The notes under the pieces were generated by a model. It searched no databases. It was not told where the DNA came from and was given only the letters and a program-made list of their open reading frames with translations. A program made the translations under genes and the position numbers. Source: Ruegeria atlantica (lineage in GTDB: Bacteria > Pseudomonadota > Alphaproteobacteria > Rhodobacterales > Rhodobacteraceae). From it: DNA of 64,000 bases. The DNA is taken from the NCBI RefSeq assembly GCF_013032455.1, contig NZ_WQCF01000002.1, forward strand, positions 1-64,000, in the 5' to 3' direction. Positions 8,653 to 16,339 of this stretch are shown here, in pieces (position 1 is the stretch's first letter; each line of letters begins with the position of its first letter).

Positions 8653-9125
8653 GCCCGGGACTCGATGCGCGGGAAAAGCACCTCGTTTTCAAGGTACATG
8701 TGTTCGTCCAGATCTTCGACCAGCTTGCCGAGGCCGACATAGAGGCGGCGCCAGCTTTGGCAGGCGTAGTGCGGCAGGCGGAAGCCATGAGTTATAGCGG
8801 CGATGCGGTTCAGCGCGGCCTCGTGATTGCCATGGGCTTTGCGTAGGTCTGGGACGGCCTTGGCCGCGCAAGTCGGGTATCCGGTCTGCAGTGCAGTGAA
8901 GACGGTTTCCTCTTCATCGCGCATGTGATCCTCGAGTTCTTCGAACATCACCTTAAGCGCATGGCTCAAACCATGCGGTGTGTTTGGGTCACTCGCATGG
9001 GTCGTCTCGACTTTGCAGGCCAGAGCAATCAGATCGGGCATCTCGCGCCGGTGTGTGTCATGGTAGCGGGTCCAGATGTGATCAATCAGCGCGGCTGTTG
9101 GCGCCTGAGTTGTCGGATCGTGCAT
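8649..9125 (-). CDS. Hemerythrin-domain protein, RIC/YtfE-like without the N-terminal domain
   Basis: A 158-residue four-helix hemerythrin-like protein. Candidate di-iron ligands follow the RIC pattern: HIWTRYHDTHRREMPDL (helix 1), LEDHMRDEEETVF (helix 2), KAHGNHEAALNRI (helix 3) and LDEHMYLENEVLFPRI (helix 4). RIC proteins (YtfE, ScdA, DnrN) repair iron-sulfur clusters damaged by nitric oxide, or reduce or release NO at the di-iron site. Full-length RIC has an extra DUF542 domain of about 60 residues with a key Cys at the N terminus; here it is missing, and the protein starts directly in the di-iron domain. It sits 1 base after the DUF2478 gene stop in the NsrR-linked operon, which fits an NO-protective role. 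Confidence 0.85.
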   Translation of the reverse strand: MHDPTTQAPTAALIDHIWTRYHDTHRREMPDLIALACKVETTHASDPNTPHGLSHALKVMFEELEDHMRDEEETVFTALQTGYPTCAAKAVPDLRKAHGNHEAALNRIAAITHGFRLPHYACQSWRRLYVGLGKLVEDLDEHMYLENEVLFPRIESRA

Positions 9126-9662
9126 TTACGCCTCCTCGATGCGTGACGCAGCGGGTTTGACCACTGTCAGGCACCAAGCCAGAACTTCACTTTCGTCGGG
9201 TGATAGCGCTGTTGCCATGCCGCCCGCGAAGTGTTCGAAAGCCGCCCGATGAGCGTCGGACACACCGGTCAAGACCGGCACGTTGCGCGACAGGGCCTCG
9301 ACGATCAGGGCGTGAAAACCGCGCCCTTCGGCCTCGCTGACTCCGAACTTGTTCAGTACGATCAAATCAACATTGCCTGCAACCAGCCGTGCGGTCGCTG
9401 TACCAACAGCCTCTTCCAGCGCCCCGGCATCCATCCGACAGGCTGTGGAGCCAGCGCCAAGATTTTGCGTGATCCGGACGATCGGCCCATCAGGCAAAAG
9501 CCATAAATCGCTGTTGCAATTCGAAGCCTCAGACTGTGTTTCTTGCCGACGCAGGGCACCGCCAAGTCGGACCCCCTCAGCCTGCAAACGCTCGACCACT
9601 GCGGAAAGCAACTGATCTGTAGCACCTCGACCCGTGGCCGAAACACTCGCCAGTCTCATCAT
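9126..9662 (-). CDS. DUF2478 family protein (nucleotide-binding-like fold)
   Basis: This 178-residue soluble protein has DUF2478 features: an early strand and helix, the conserved segment ASNCNSDLWLLPDG, TQNLGAGSTACRMDAGALEE, and the strand DLIVLNKFGVSEAEGRGFH, reminiscent of the Walker-B region in NTPases of the THEP1 kind. Two Cys (in SNCNSD and TACRMD) might bind a metal. DUF2478 genes are often found near molybdate uptake or denitrification genes in Rhodobacterales; their function is unknown. The start ATGATG at 9662 overlaps the stop of the small upstream ORF as ATGA. The stop codon directly abuts the hemerythrin ATG, so co-translation is likely. Confidence 0.78.
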   Translation of the reverse strand: MMRLASVSATGRGATDQLLSAVVERLQAEGVRLGGALRRQETQSEASNCNSDLWLLPDGPIVRITQNLGAGSTACRMDAGALEEAVGTATARLVAGNVDLIVLNKFGVSEAEGRGFHALIVEALSRNVPVLTGVSDAHRAAFEHFAGGMATALSPDESEVLAWCLTVVKPAASRIEEA

Positions 9663-9805
9663 CTGCCCAGCCTCTGTTGGGCGCGCCCCGCCAAGGGGGC
9701 CAGTGGGGCGGGGGTTGCTCGAAGTGTCTTTTGGTACTGGGTCAAAACAGGACCAACCTGAGTGTCAATGTTCTTTTGTGTAAGGGTGGCTGCATCCTGT
9801 TTCAC
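9659..9805 (-). CDS. Small first ORF of the NsrR-linked operon, unknown function
   Basis: The frame ends in TGA overlapping the DUF2478 start (ATGA). Two starts are possible: ATG at 9841 (60 residues) with no ribosome binding site and almost touching the operator region, or GTG at 9805 (48 residues) with AAAGGA seven bases upstream. I prefer 9805. The product begins VKQDAATLTQKNIDTQVGPV and ends with a Pro/Ala/Arg-rich tail (LAGRAQQRLGR). No family, helix pattern or signal peptide is recognised. Reality is supported by the coupling and the ribosome binding site. It might be a leader peptide that couples ribosomes into the operon. Confidence 0.5.
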   Translation of the reverse strand: MKQDAATLTQKNIDTQVGPVLTQYQKTLRATPAPLAPLAGRAQQRLGR

Positions 9806-9845
9806 GGCCGATCCTTTCGCTTTCGAGTCGTCTGGTGACATCGAA

Positions 9846-9897
9846 TTGGTATTTGATTTGCCGAATACTCTCGGTTAATACGCATTGCAAATACCAA
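9846..9897. promoter_or_regulatory. 10-bp inverted repeat in the NsrR divergent promoter region
   Basis: TTGGTATTTG at 9846-9855 and its exact reverse complement CAAATACCAA at 9888-9897 flank 32 bases between the leftward operon and the rightward NsrR-type gene. The left arm also heads a looser dyad, GTATT-N10-AATAC, at 9849-9868. Paired arms facing each divergent gene are what one expects if the Rrf2 regulator controls itself and the operon. Binding is inferred, not shown. Confidence 0.55.
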
Positions 9898-9912
9898 AAC
9901 AGGATTGCGACC

Positions 9913-10326
9913 TTGCGCCTCACTTCTTTTACCGATTACGGGCTGCGTGTTTTGATGCGCTTGGCTGGTGCGCCAGAGTGCGCCATGACGACCAGCGAAC
10001 TCGCGGCTGAATTCCAGGTGTCACGCAACCACCTCGCCAAAGTGATTTCTGCTCTTGCTGGGGCGGGTTATCTTGAGACGCGGCGCGGCGGTAGCGGTGG
10101 TGCAATCTTGGCTCGCCCACCAGAGGAAATACGGCTGGGCGATGTGGTGGCCTTTCTGGAATCCGGTCAGGTGCTGGTTGAGTGCTTTTCGCCTGGTGGT
10201 GCTGCTTGTACCTTGACGCCAAACTGCCGCCTAAAGGCACGATTGGCGCAAGCAGAAGCGTCCTTCTTAGCCGACCTCAACCGTAGTACTTTGGCCGATT
10301 GCGTCTATCATCCCGAAAATATGTGA
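9913..10326 (+). CDS. nsrR: Rrf2-family NO-sensing repressor, NsrR type
   Basis: From the TTG at 9913 (AGGA nine bases upstream) the protein has 137 residues and opens LRLTSFTDYGLRVLMRLA, the standard Rrf2 start. A winged helix-turn-helix follows (TSELAAEFQVSRNHLAKVIS) with the wing ETRRGGSGGA. Three Cys at residues 91, 99 and 105 (VECF, AACTLTPNCRLK) match the NsrR cluster-binding spacing closely; the sequence VECF...C...CRL distinguishes NsrR from IscR. NsrR carries an iron-sulfur cluster that nitric oxide destroys, relieving repression. The gene diverges from the operon of RIC-like hemerythrin, ubiTUV and nnrS, with an inverted repeat between them. An upstream ATG at 9835 exists but would add 26 residues not seen in the family and run through the operator. 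Confidence 0.87.
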   Translation: MRLTSFTDYGLRVLMRLAGAPECAMTTSELAAEFQVSRNHLAKVISALAGAGYLETRRGGSGGAILARPPEEIRLGDVVAFLESGQVLVECFSPGGAACTLTPNCRLKARLAQAEASFLADLNRSTLADCVYHPENM

Positions 10327-10487
10327 ACACCAAGTCACGGATCTTAGAATAAATTTTGTCATTTCGCCTCCCTTGCTCGTATGCCTCAGGTGATGCAAAC
10401 TTGCGTACTAAGGAAGGATGTCTGTTTTACCGCTGCATCTGTCGGTGAATGGACCAGCGCGGCACCATGCATTGAGAGGAATGTGTC

Positions 10488-11306
10488 ATGACATCCAAAA
10501 CCGCAGGCCCCACGCCACCCGAAAATCTGACGCCGCCGCAGCAATCCATGCCTGAGGTCAATAGGCTGACGTCAGGTGATATTACCGCATCGCTGAAGGC
10601 TGGGTTTTCCGACTTTCTGGCTCGCCCCGTAATGAGCGGTTTCTTCGGGCTGTTCTATGCGGTTTTTGGAATCCTGCTGGTTTGGAGCCTGGTCTGGCTT
10701 GGCAAGATCTGGTTGATCATTCCCGCCATAGTGGGCTTTCCGTTGATCGCGCCGTTCGCCGCTGCGGGGCTTTATGAAATGTCCCGCCGGTTGCAGAAAG
10801 GAGAGGGTTTCGGTTGGTCTGAAATCCTTACTGTCATGGCCAATCAACGCAAGCGCGAAATGGGCTGGATGGCCTTTGTCACCCTGTTCATTTTCTGGGT
10901 GTGGGTTTATCAAATCCGGCTTTGGCTGGCGATCATTCTGCAGGATACATCATTCTCGGATTTTGACGGGTTCTTGAACATTGTATTCTTCACACCGCAG
11001 GGTTGGACCTTTCTGGCCGTTGGCACCTGCGTCGGCGCCTTTCTGTCGGCTGTCCTGTTCTCGGTGACTGTCGTCGCCATGCCAATGCTGCTCGACCGGG
11101 AGACAAATTTTGTGTCCGCAATGCTCACGTCCCTTCGCGTTGTCGCGGAAAGCCCGGTGGTCATGCTTGGCTGGGCGGCGATCATTTCGGTCACGATGCT
11201 GTTGTCGCTGGTCCCGGCCTTCTTGGGCCTGATCTTCACCCTGCCGATCCTTGGCCACACCACGTGGCATCTCTACCGGCGGGCCGTGTCGTCAGCGGAG
11301 GAGTGA
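10488..11306 (+). CDS. DUF2189 multi-helix membrane protein
   Basis: A 272-residue integral membrane protein that matches DUF2189. After a Pro-rich soluble head (about 35 residues) the segment DITASLKAGFSDFLARPVMS leads into about six helices: 48-90 (two), 125-145, 170-195, 222-260. The middle motif FPLIAPFAAAGLYEMSRRLQ is the most conserved family region, and MPMLLDRETNFVSAMLTS another. Function is unknown; relatives are frequent near cytochrome oxidase and denitrification genes in Rhodobacteraceae. It starts with ATG after GAGAGGAATGTGTC and stands alone, 160 bases after nsrR. The 3' end overlaps a decayed gene on the other strand. Confidence 0.82.
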   Translation: MTSKTAGPTPPENLTPPQQSMPEVNRLTSGDITASLKAGFSDFLARPVMSGFFGLFYAVFGILLVWSLVWLGKIWLIIPAIVGFPLIAPFAAAGLYEMSRRLQKGEGFGWSEILTVMANQRKREMGWMAFVTLFIFWVWVYQIRLWLAIILQDTSFSDFDGFLNIVFFTPQGWTFLAVGTCVGAFLSAVLFSVTVVAMPMLLDRETNFVSAMLTSLRVVAESPVVMLGWAAIISVTMLLSLVPAFLGLIFTLPILGHTTWHLYRRAVSSAEE

Positions 11307-11537
11307 TTTATTCAGCCACAACTGCAACGCCCGAATGGTGCGGGCTGCGATGGGAACCTGCCCGAACCTCTCTAAAGGGGTCTGGGCAAGGGCTGCAATC
11401 AAACACGCGCTCATCAGGCCGAACAGAAAGGGTAAAGGAAGGTTGGATGCCCAAAATGCAATCGTTCCCAGAATCGCAAGTCCGAACGTCAAGCCCCGCT
11501 GTGTCAGAAGAGAAGATGTTTTGTTCCGGATAGGCAA
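11292..11537 (-). pseudogene. Truncated AbrB-family membrane protein
   Basis: The 81-residue frame starts MPIRNKTSSLLTQRGLTFGL and contains LPLPFLFGLMSACLIAALAQ, the hallmark of the first half of the AbrB/TIGR03082 membrane family (putative transporters or ammonia monooxygenase-like regulators, about 350 residues). After PIAARTI the match to the family is lost and a stop follows. The remaining three quarters are missing. The ORF abuts the DUF2189 gene 3' end, so a deletion has probably removed the rest. It diverges from a GntR regulator, a common arrangement for intact AbrB genes. Confidence 0.65.
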
Positions 11538-11612
11538 CGTGCTGGATCCAAAGTTATTGACTTACAAAGTATGCAAAAGCATACGGCTGGATACAAAGCA
11601 ACAAGAGAGCCC

Positions 11613-12299
11613 ATGATGACTGTTCAAGGTGATCCGCTACAAACTGGACCGCAAGGCAATTCTGCGTATCAGCGCCTGCTGGATGAGATTCGATGCGGTA
11701 CTCTTCTGCCAGGTGAACGCCTGCGCGAGATTGATCTGTCCGAGCGTCTGGGCGTTAGCCGAACGCCCGTCAGAGAAGCGATCAGACAACTTGAGGCGGA
11801 CGGGCTTGTCGTCCACGTACCGAGGCAGGGCGCTACGGTTCGCAGTCTCGATTACGCCGAAGTGATGGAGCTCTATGAGATGCGTGCTGTGCTCGAAGGC
11901 ACGGCGGCTCGTCTGGCGGCGCGGGCTGCGTCGGATGTTGAACTGGATGAATTGGACGTACTGAACGATCGGTTGGCCGAGGCGGGCACAGGCCCTGATG
12001 CGGTGCGGATCAACCGCACCTTCCATGCCACGCTGCTGGATTCAGCAAAGAACCGGTTTCTCGCTAAATCCATGTTGTCGCTGCAAAAGGCGCTGCTGAT
12101 CCTTGGGCCTTCACAGTTGTTGGATAGCGACCGGGCCGAGGCGGCGGTAGCAGAGCACCGACGCATCATGATCGCTTTGAAAGCCCGTGATGGTGCAGCA
12201 GCCGAAACAGAGATGCGGGCGCATATTCACGCGGCGCAACGAATGCGCATCCGCGCGCTGCAGGAACGGGACCGCACTATCGACGAAACCGGCAGGTAG
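11613..12299 (+). CDS. GntR-family transcriptional regulator, FadR/FCD subfamily
   Basis: The start ATGATG at 11613 has AAGAGAG just upstream; an earlier in-frame start adds residues unlike the family. The 228-residue protein has an N-terminal GntR winged helix (YQRLLDEIRCGTLLPGERL, then SERLGVSRTPVREAIRQLEA) and a C-terminal all-helical FCD domain (LYEMRAVLEGTAARLAARAA, NRTFHATLLDSAKNRFL, EHRRIMIALKARD). The metal-binding Asp/His triad typical of FCD is partly visible: RTFH and EHRR are present. FCD regulators respond to small organic acids; the effector cannot be told. It faces away from the truncated AbrB gene, whose product was perhaps its former partner. Confidence 0.88.
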   Translation: MMTVQGDPLQTGPQGNSAYQRLLDEIRCGTLLPGERLREIDLSERLGVSRTPVREAIRQLEADGLVVHVPRQGATVRSLDYAEVMELYEMRAVLEGTAARLAARAASDVELDELDVLNDRLAEAGTGPDAVRINRTFHATLLDSAKNRFLAKSMLSLQKALLILGPSQLLDSDRAEAAVAEHRRIMIALKARDGAAAETEMRAHIHAAQRMRIRALQERDRTIDETGR

Positions 12300-12317
12300 A
12301 CACGATCTGGCCGCGGG

Positions 12318-13319
12318 TCAAAACCCACTGACACGTTCAACCAACCAGTAGATTGAAACGCAGCCAATGGCATATCCGGTTACTGGTTTGATAACGGCGT
12401 GAAAACCAGCTGGACTGGATCGCGAGACCCTGCGCCAAAGGTAAATAGCAACCGACAGGACCGAAATGAAGGCAAGTTGGCCAGCTTCGACGCCGAGGTT
12501 AAAGGCGAGAAGCGCGGTCGGGATGTCCTGAGAAGGCAGGCCAATCTCAGACAGGGCGCCAGCGAAACCCAGCCCATGCAGCAGACCAAAGCAAAAGCAG
12601 ACGATCCAAGGGAACTGCTCGGAAAGCCGGATCTGACCTTCTTTGTGTTTGATGATTTCCAGCGCCAGAAATACGATCGACAGAGCTATTACGGCCTCAA
12701 CCGGCGCGGCGGGCACGCGAAGGACTCCAAGTGTAGCCAGTGCCAGAGTGATTGAATGAGCGACGGTAAATGCCGTTATCGCCCCAACCAATCGCCACGG
12801 GTCGCGCACCAGCACGAATAAGGCGACAACAAATAGAAGGTGATCCCAGCCCTCCAGAATGTGTTCGAAACCAAGTTGAAAATAACTAAGGAAAACGGAA
12901 ATCGTTGTAGGGTTCTCAGGCAAGGTCAGTGTCAGAGTGTCTGGCGTGAACCGCAAAGTCGTGATCGCCGTGTCCAAGGGTTGAACGCGTAGCAGAACGT
13001 CATTGTTTTGGCGCTCTAGCCCTTTGATTGAGACGGTTTGACCAGCAATCTCAGCCTCGCAATCGGCGATCCAGGTGGACACCCAAGCGACCGTGTCAAA
13101 GACCGGCTGTGTCCCTTGTCTTGGGGTGCAAGGTTCAGGCAGGATCGCGTCGATACGCATCGGCTGGCCATTCACGTCAGGAATGCGCCAAAGAACTTGC
13201 CATGTGTTAGGGGACAACTGACGCAGGTCCAGATACCCCGGATCAAGTGCGTGGGCGGTACTCATGTTCGGGCAACACAGCAACCATATTGCCAATATGA
13301 GGTTCAGCAGAGCCTTCAT
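12318..13319 (-). CDS. HupE/UreJ family membrane protein with secreted N-terminal domain
   Basis: A 333-residue protein with a signal peptide (MKALLNLILAIWLLCCPNMS..AHA), a periplasmic beta-rich domain to about residue 150 containing a Cys pair, and a C-terminal membrane part with HupE/UreJ_2 motifs: QLGFEHILEGWDHLLFVVAL, AFTVAHSITLALATLGVL, CFGLLHGLGFAGAL and FNLGVEAGQLAFI. The His-rich helices resemble metal permeases of the HupE group (nickel or cobalt), but this two-domain type has no proven substrate. Its start overlaps the stop of the upstream PPIase (ATGA), and both follow the DUF3604 gene. The trio looks like a functional unit. Confidence 0.88.
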   Translation of the reverse strand: MKALLNLILAIWLLCCPNMSTAHALDPGYLDLRQLSPNTWQVLWRIPDVNGQPMRIDAILPEPCTPRQGTQPVFDTVAWVSTWIADCEAEIAGQTVSIKGLERQNNDVLLRVQPLDTAITTLRFTPDTLTLTLPENPTTISVFLSYFQLGFEHILEGWDHLLFVVALFVLVRDPWRLVGAITAFTVAHSITLALATLGVLRVPAAPVEAVIALSIVFLALEIIKHKEGQIRLSEQFPWIVCFCFGLLHGLGFAGALSEIGLPSQDIPTALLAFNLGVEAGQLAFISVLSVAIYLWRRVSRSSPAGFHAVIKPVTGYAIGCVSIYWLVERVSGF

Positions 13320-14137
13320 TCGCCAAACACCGGCTTCTCAATGCGGTACTGCCCGGCAAGGTGTTCGTATTGTGCCAGTGACAAGTCCTCGGCCGTGTCG
13401 CGGCGCCAGGCCAAGACAACCGCCTCACGGATATCCGCGAGCGGCGGCAAGGACCCTTCGCGGGTTTCCGTAACCCTGACCATGTGCAGCCCGTATCCTG
13501 ATCGAACCGGCCCGACCCAGACACCGACTTCCAAAGGCTCGAGCCCGGAATGGAACCCCGGCCCAAAGGTTGCATCTATTGCTTTTGGTGCCGTTAGCGG
13601 CATCGCCTTGGGCATCAGGGATGGCACGCCGACAGTCACCCAATCTTCACCGGCTTTCAGCTTGGATATCGCAGCCTCGACCTCATCCGGTTCTGGAGTT
13701 TCTCCCAGATATATCTGTTCAAAGGCCAGCCGTGGCGGTGTCGCAAAGCGCGCAGGGTTCGCCACAATATAAGCCTCAAGGATAGAATCCTCAGGCTCGA
13801 CGGCGGAAGCAATCGCGTCGGCCAGAAAATCCATCTTTTGGGCCAACCGCGCGCGGATCACCTGATCCCCGCGATCCAGTCCGAGTTTGCGAGCTTCGCG
13901 CACCAACACCTCTTCGCGTACGGCACCATCGATTAGGGCCTGCAACTCGTCACTATTGGGTGGGCGTTTCCAGGTGGTTTCAAAGCGTGCGATCAGCAGG
14001 TCGACGTCGTTGTTATCAAAGACAATTACCTCGGGTGGCGCGCCACTCTCTTTGTTTGGTGAAACAAGGGCAAACCAGCCAAAGATAGCGGCCCCGATCA
14101 GTATAAAATGGAACAACGGTTCTTTCAAAAAGCGCAT
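13316..14137 (-). CDS. Membrane-anchored parvulin-type peptidyl-prolyl isomerase
   Basis: The start at 14137 (AGGA seven bases upstream) gives 273 residues beginning MRFLKEPLFHFILIGAAIFG, a signal anchor. A helical SurA-like chaperone domain follows (VREEVLVREARKLGLDRGDQ, ARLAQKMDFLADAI), then a PPIase segment (ARFATPPRLAFEQIYLGETP; SGYGLHMVRVTETREG), where GYGLHMVRV is the usual parvulin ending. An upstream in-frame ATG at 14212 gives a polar lead that does not look native. Coupled by ATGA to HupE/UreJ. It probably assists folding of an envelope protein made in the same cluster; this is inference from context. Confidence 0.86.
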   Translation of the reverse strand: MRFLKEPLFHFILIGAAIFGWFALVSPNKESGAPPEVIVFDNNDVDLLIARFETTWKRPPNSDELQALIDGAVREEVLVREARKLGLDRGDQVIRARLAQKMDFLADAIASAVEPEDSILEAYIVANPARFATPPRLAFEQIYLGETPEPDEVEAAISKLKAGEDWVTVGVPSLMPKAMPLTAPKAIDATFGPGFHSGLEPLEVGVWVGPVRSGYGLHMVRVTETREGSLPPLADIREAVVLAWRRDTAEDLSLAQYEHLAGQYRIEKPVFGE

Positions 14138-14281
14138 GAATAGTCCTGAAGGCTCTGCAGACCAGCTACAATCCTGGGATTGAGTTTTTGTGTAGGTCAA
14201 ATGGCTGCACATTCGACCTTGTTTCTAATCTCGTCGTGGGTTTTCGGGGGGGGGCGAGAGGCCCGCCCCCAACCATATGCA

Positions 14282-16207
14282 TTATTCACTGGCCGGAGTG
14301 TACCAGATCGGCGACGAGTAGGCGCGCTCCTGATGGGTCAATACCGCGTTCTCCGGCAAATCGATATTATAGCGGAGCTTGTCGTAAAGTACCCAGCGCG
14401 GAGTGGGGATTTCCAAAACCCGCGCATAATAGAAGGCGCGCTCATCAGGGTTGAATTCGGGATCAGTCCATACGGTGATCAGTTCAGAAGCACCGATGGA
14501 GTTGCTCCAGCTTGCACTTTCCAGATCCACGGTATTGCCGACCTCGGGAAGTTTGCCATCGGCGTCCAAAGCGCGATCGTCTGACCATGCAACGTTGTAG
14601 ACCTTTTCCTGAAGTTCACCATTTGCATTCAGCCAGCCTTTGATCACCTGAACTCGGTCCAAGTTTGCACCGACCGGATCGCGCAGGGCGCCGATCAGGA
14701 ATTTCGGGGCGCCGTCGCCCTCGCGTGGGCGCAGGTCGCTGCCCATGGGAACGCCTTTGGTATAGCCGACATCTGCGAGGAAGCGGGTCTCAAGGTCGGT
14801 ATCATCAAATTCCCACCCGCCGAAGAAACGCAAACCGATCCGTGGCCCCGTGGTGGCATAGGTCTCCCGCCGCTTGAACGCATCGAAAATGGCTGAGCGC
14901 GTGTTTTCCGTGGCCCAGACGGCGGTATAGCCAGAGGCGACCAGCAGATCGCCCGGAATCTCGCCTAAATCATTGGCGATAAAGGGGTGCTGAATGCGCG
15001 TCGCCGATGGTTCTACGCTGACGGATTTGCCAAAGAAGTTGTCTTCTTCTGCTGTGGCAAGCGAGGTATGGCTGTCCGTCGCACCGCCCATGCCAAACTT
15101 GTAAGGGTTCACGCCTAATTTCTCTTCCAGCATCAAACCGCGCTTCAGGGCTTCGCGCGCATATTCGCCTGCCAGCATGTCTTCGGTTTTCAGCTCGGTG
15201 ATGTCCAGGTTGCCAACATCCCAGTTCTCGTAATCTGCAAACGGGTCATCCGGGCTGAGATAGGGGTGCGCCTCGCCGTCGCCCTTGATTTGCGTAACTT
15301 CGTAGTGGGGCTCCCATCTTGCGCGGTTCTGAACGTATTCCTCGTCGACCTTGCCGTCGTGATAGGTGTCTTCTGTCGGGAACATCCAGCCGTTTGACAA
15401 GTTGCCGTTGTGGGCAAAGGCCACCGCCCGGCCGCCGGTTTTGGCCTCATACTCTTCCAGCCACGCGTAGAGCGCCTTGGGGTCGGTGTCGCCATAGGGC
15501 GGTTGCGTAACTGGCGGGACCACCTGTAGCGCGCGGATCGGCCCGTCGCGCAGCATGACATTGCGGTGCAGGTTGAACCCCTTGGGGACCGAGGTCCATT
15601 CAAAGCCAATAAAGGCAGTGAAATTGCCCGGATCGTTGTGCCGTTCTGCGGCCAAAACGATATGTTCCCAAGTAAAGGCGAATGCATCAGCACCGGGGCT
15701 GTAGGATTCCAGCAAAATCTCTGGCAGGGTCATCTGCGAGAAGTTCGTGATAATGTCGAAAGCCGCTTTTCCGGCCTCTTCACCGCCCGCCTTATACCCT
15801 TCATACCATTCCAGCCCTTTTGGGTCGGAAATAACTCCGGGCTTGCCTGCTTGCAGATCGGGCGCAAAACCCATCAGGTCCGTGTGATCGGTCAGTACCA
15901 TCCAGTCCAGCGGTCTGGCCAGCCTGACGGGTTGACCTGTGGATGAGATGACCTGTTCCCCCTTGGCAAATCGCCATGCTTCGTCCGGTAGCAACGTGTT
16001 GCCAAAGGCCCCGGCATCCAGTGAGAGACCGGTATGCAGATGGGTGTCGCCCCACAGCGGGCGTTCCGGAAAGGATCGATTGGCATAGGGTGAGAATGGA
16101 CGCGCGGGAAAGGTGCCCTCAGCGGCCTCTTTGCTGGGGACCGCGTCAGCCAAAGCGCTGGCCGGGATTAAAACCAAAGTTAACAAGCAGGCAATCAGTC
16201 GAAGCAT
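14282..16207 (-). CDS. DUF3604 domain secreted protein (PHP-like metal site)
   Basis: From ATG 16207 (RBS AAAGGGGAG) the product has 641 residues and a signal peptide [20 protein letters not shown]. The DUF3604 family shows a PHP-like start, [20 protein letters not shown], whose His pair would bind metal, then [73 protein letters not shown] and [15 protein letters not shown]. These recurrent His/Asp motifs suggest a metallohydrolase of unknown substrate located in the periplasm. It is the first gene in a row with the PPIase and HupE/UreJ, separated from the PPIase by about 144 bases that include a G/C-rich hairpin at about 14248-14274. Confidence 0.85.
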   Translation of the reverse strand: MLRLIACLLTLVLIPASALADAVPSKEAAEGTFPARPFSPYANRSFPERPLWGDTHLHTGLSLDAGAFGNTLLPDEAWRFAKGEQVISSTGQPVRLARPLDWMVLTDHTDLMGFAPDLQAGKPGVISDPKGLEWYEGYKAGGEEAGKAAFDIITNFSQMTLPEILLESYSPGADAFAFTWEHIVLAAERHNDPGNFTAFIGFEWTSVPKGFNLHRNVMLRDGPIRALQVVPPVTQPPYGDTDPKALYAWLEEYEAKTGGRAVAFAHNGNLSNGWMFPTEDTYHDGKVDEEYVQNRARWEPHYEVTQIKGDGEAHPYLSPDDPFADYENWDVGNLDITELKTEDMLAGEYAREALKRGLMLEEKLGVNPYKFGMGGATDSHTSLATAEEDNFFGKSVSVEPSATRIQHPFIANDLGEIPGDLLVASGYTAVWATENTRSAIFDAFKRRETYATTGPRIGLRFFGGWEFDDTDLETRFLADVGYTKGVPMGSDLRPREGDGAPKFLIGALRDPVGANLDRVQVIKGWLNANGELQEKVYNVAWSDDRALDADGKLPEVGNTVDLESASWSNSIGASELITVWTDPEFNPDERAFYYARVLEIPTPRWVLYDKLRYNIDLPENAVLTHQERAYSSPIWYTPASE

Positions 16208-16339
16208 GTGAATCTCCCCTTTCACAGACACCGCGATTCCAAGTTTTGGAATAAGCATAGATAAATTTTATATTTTGAATGTATCACTAAGAATCGTTCA
16301 CGTGTGAAAAACTTTGCCACCTTTCCACCAGTGGCATTG

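Noticed and set aside
14248..14274. Terminator after the DUF3604 gene
   Set aside because: A GC-rich hairpin exists, but no U-tract follows on the transcribed strand and the PPIase gene follows in the same direction. I do not call it a terminator.
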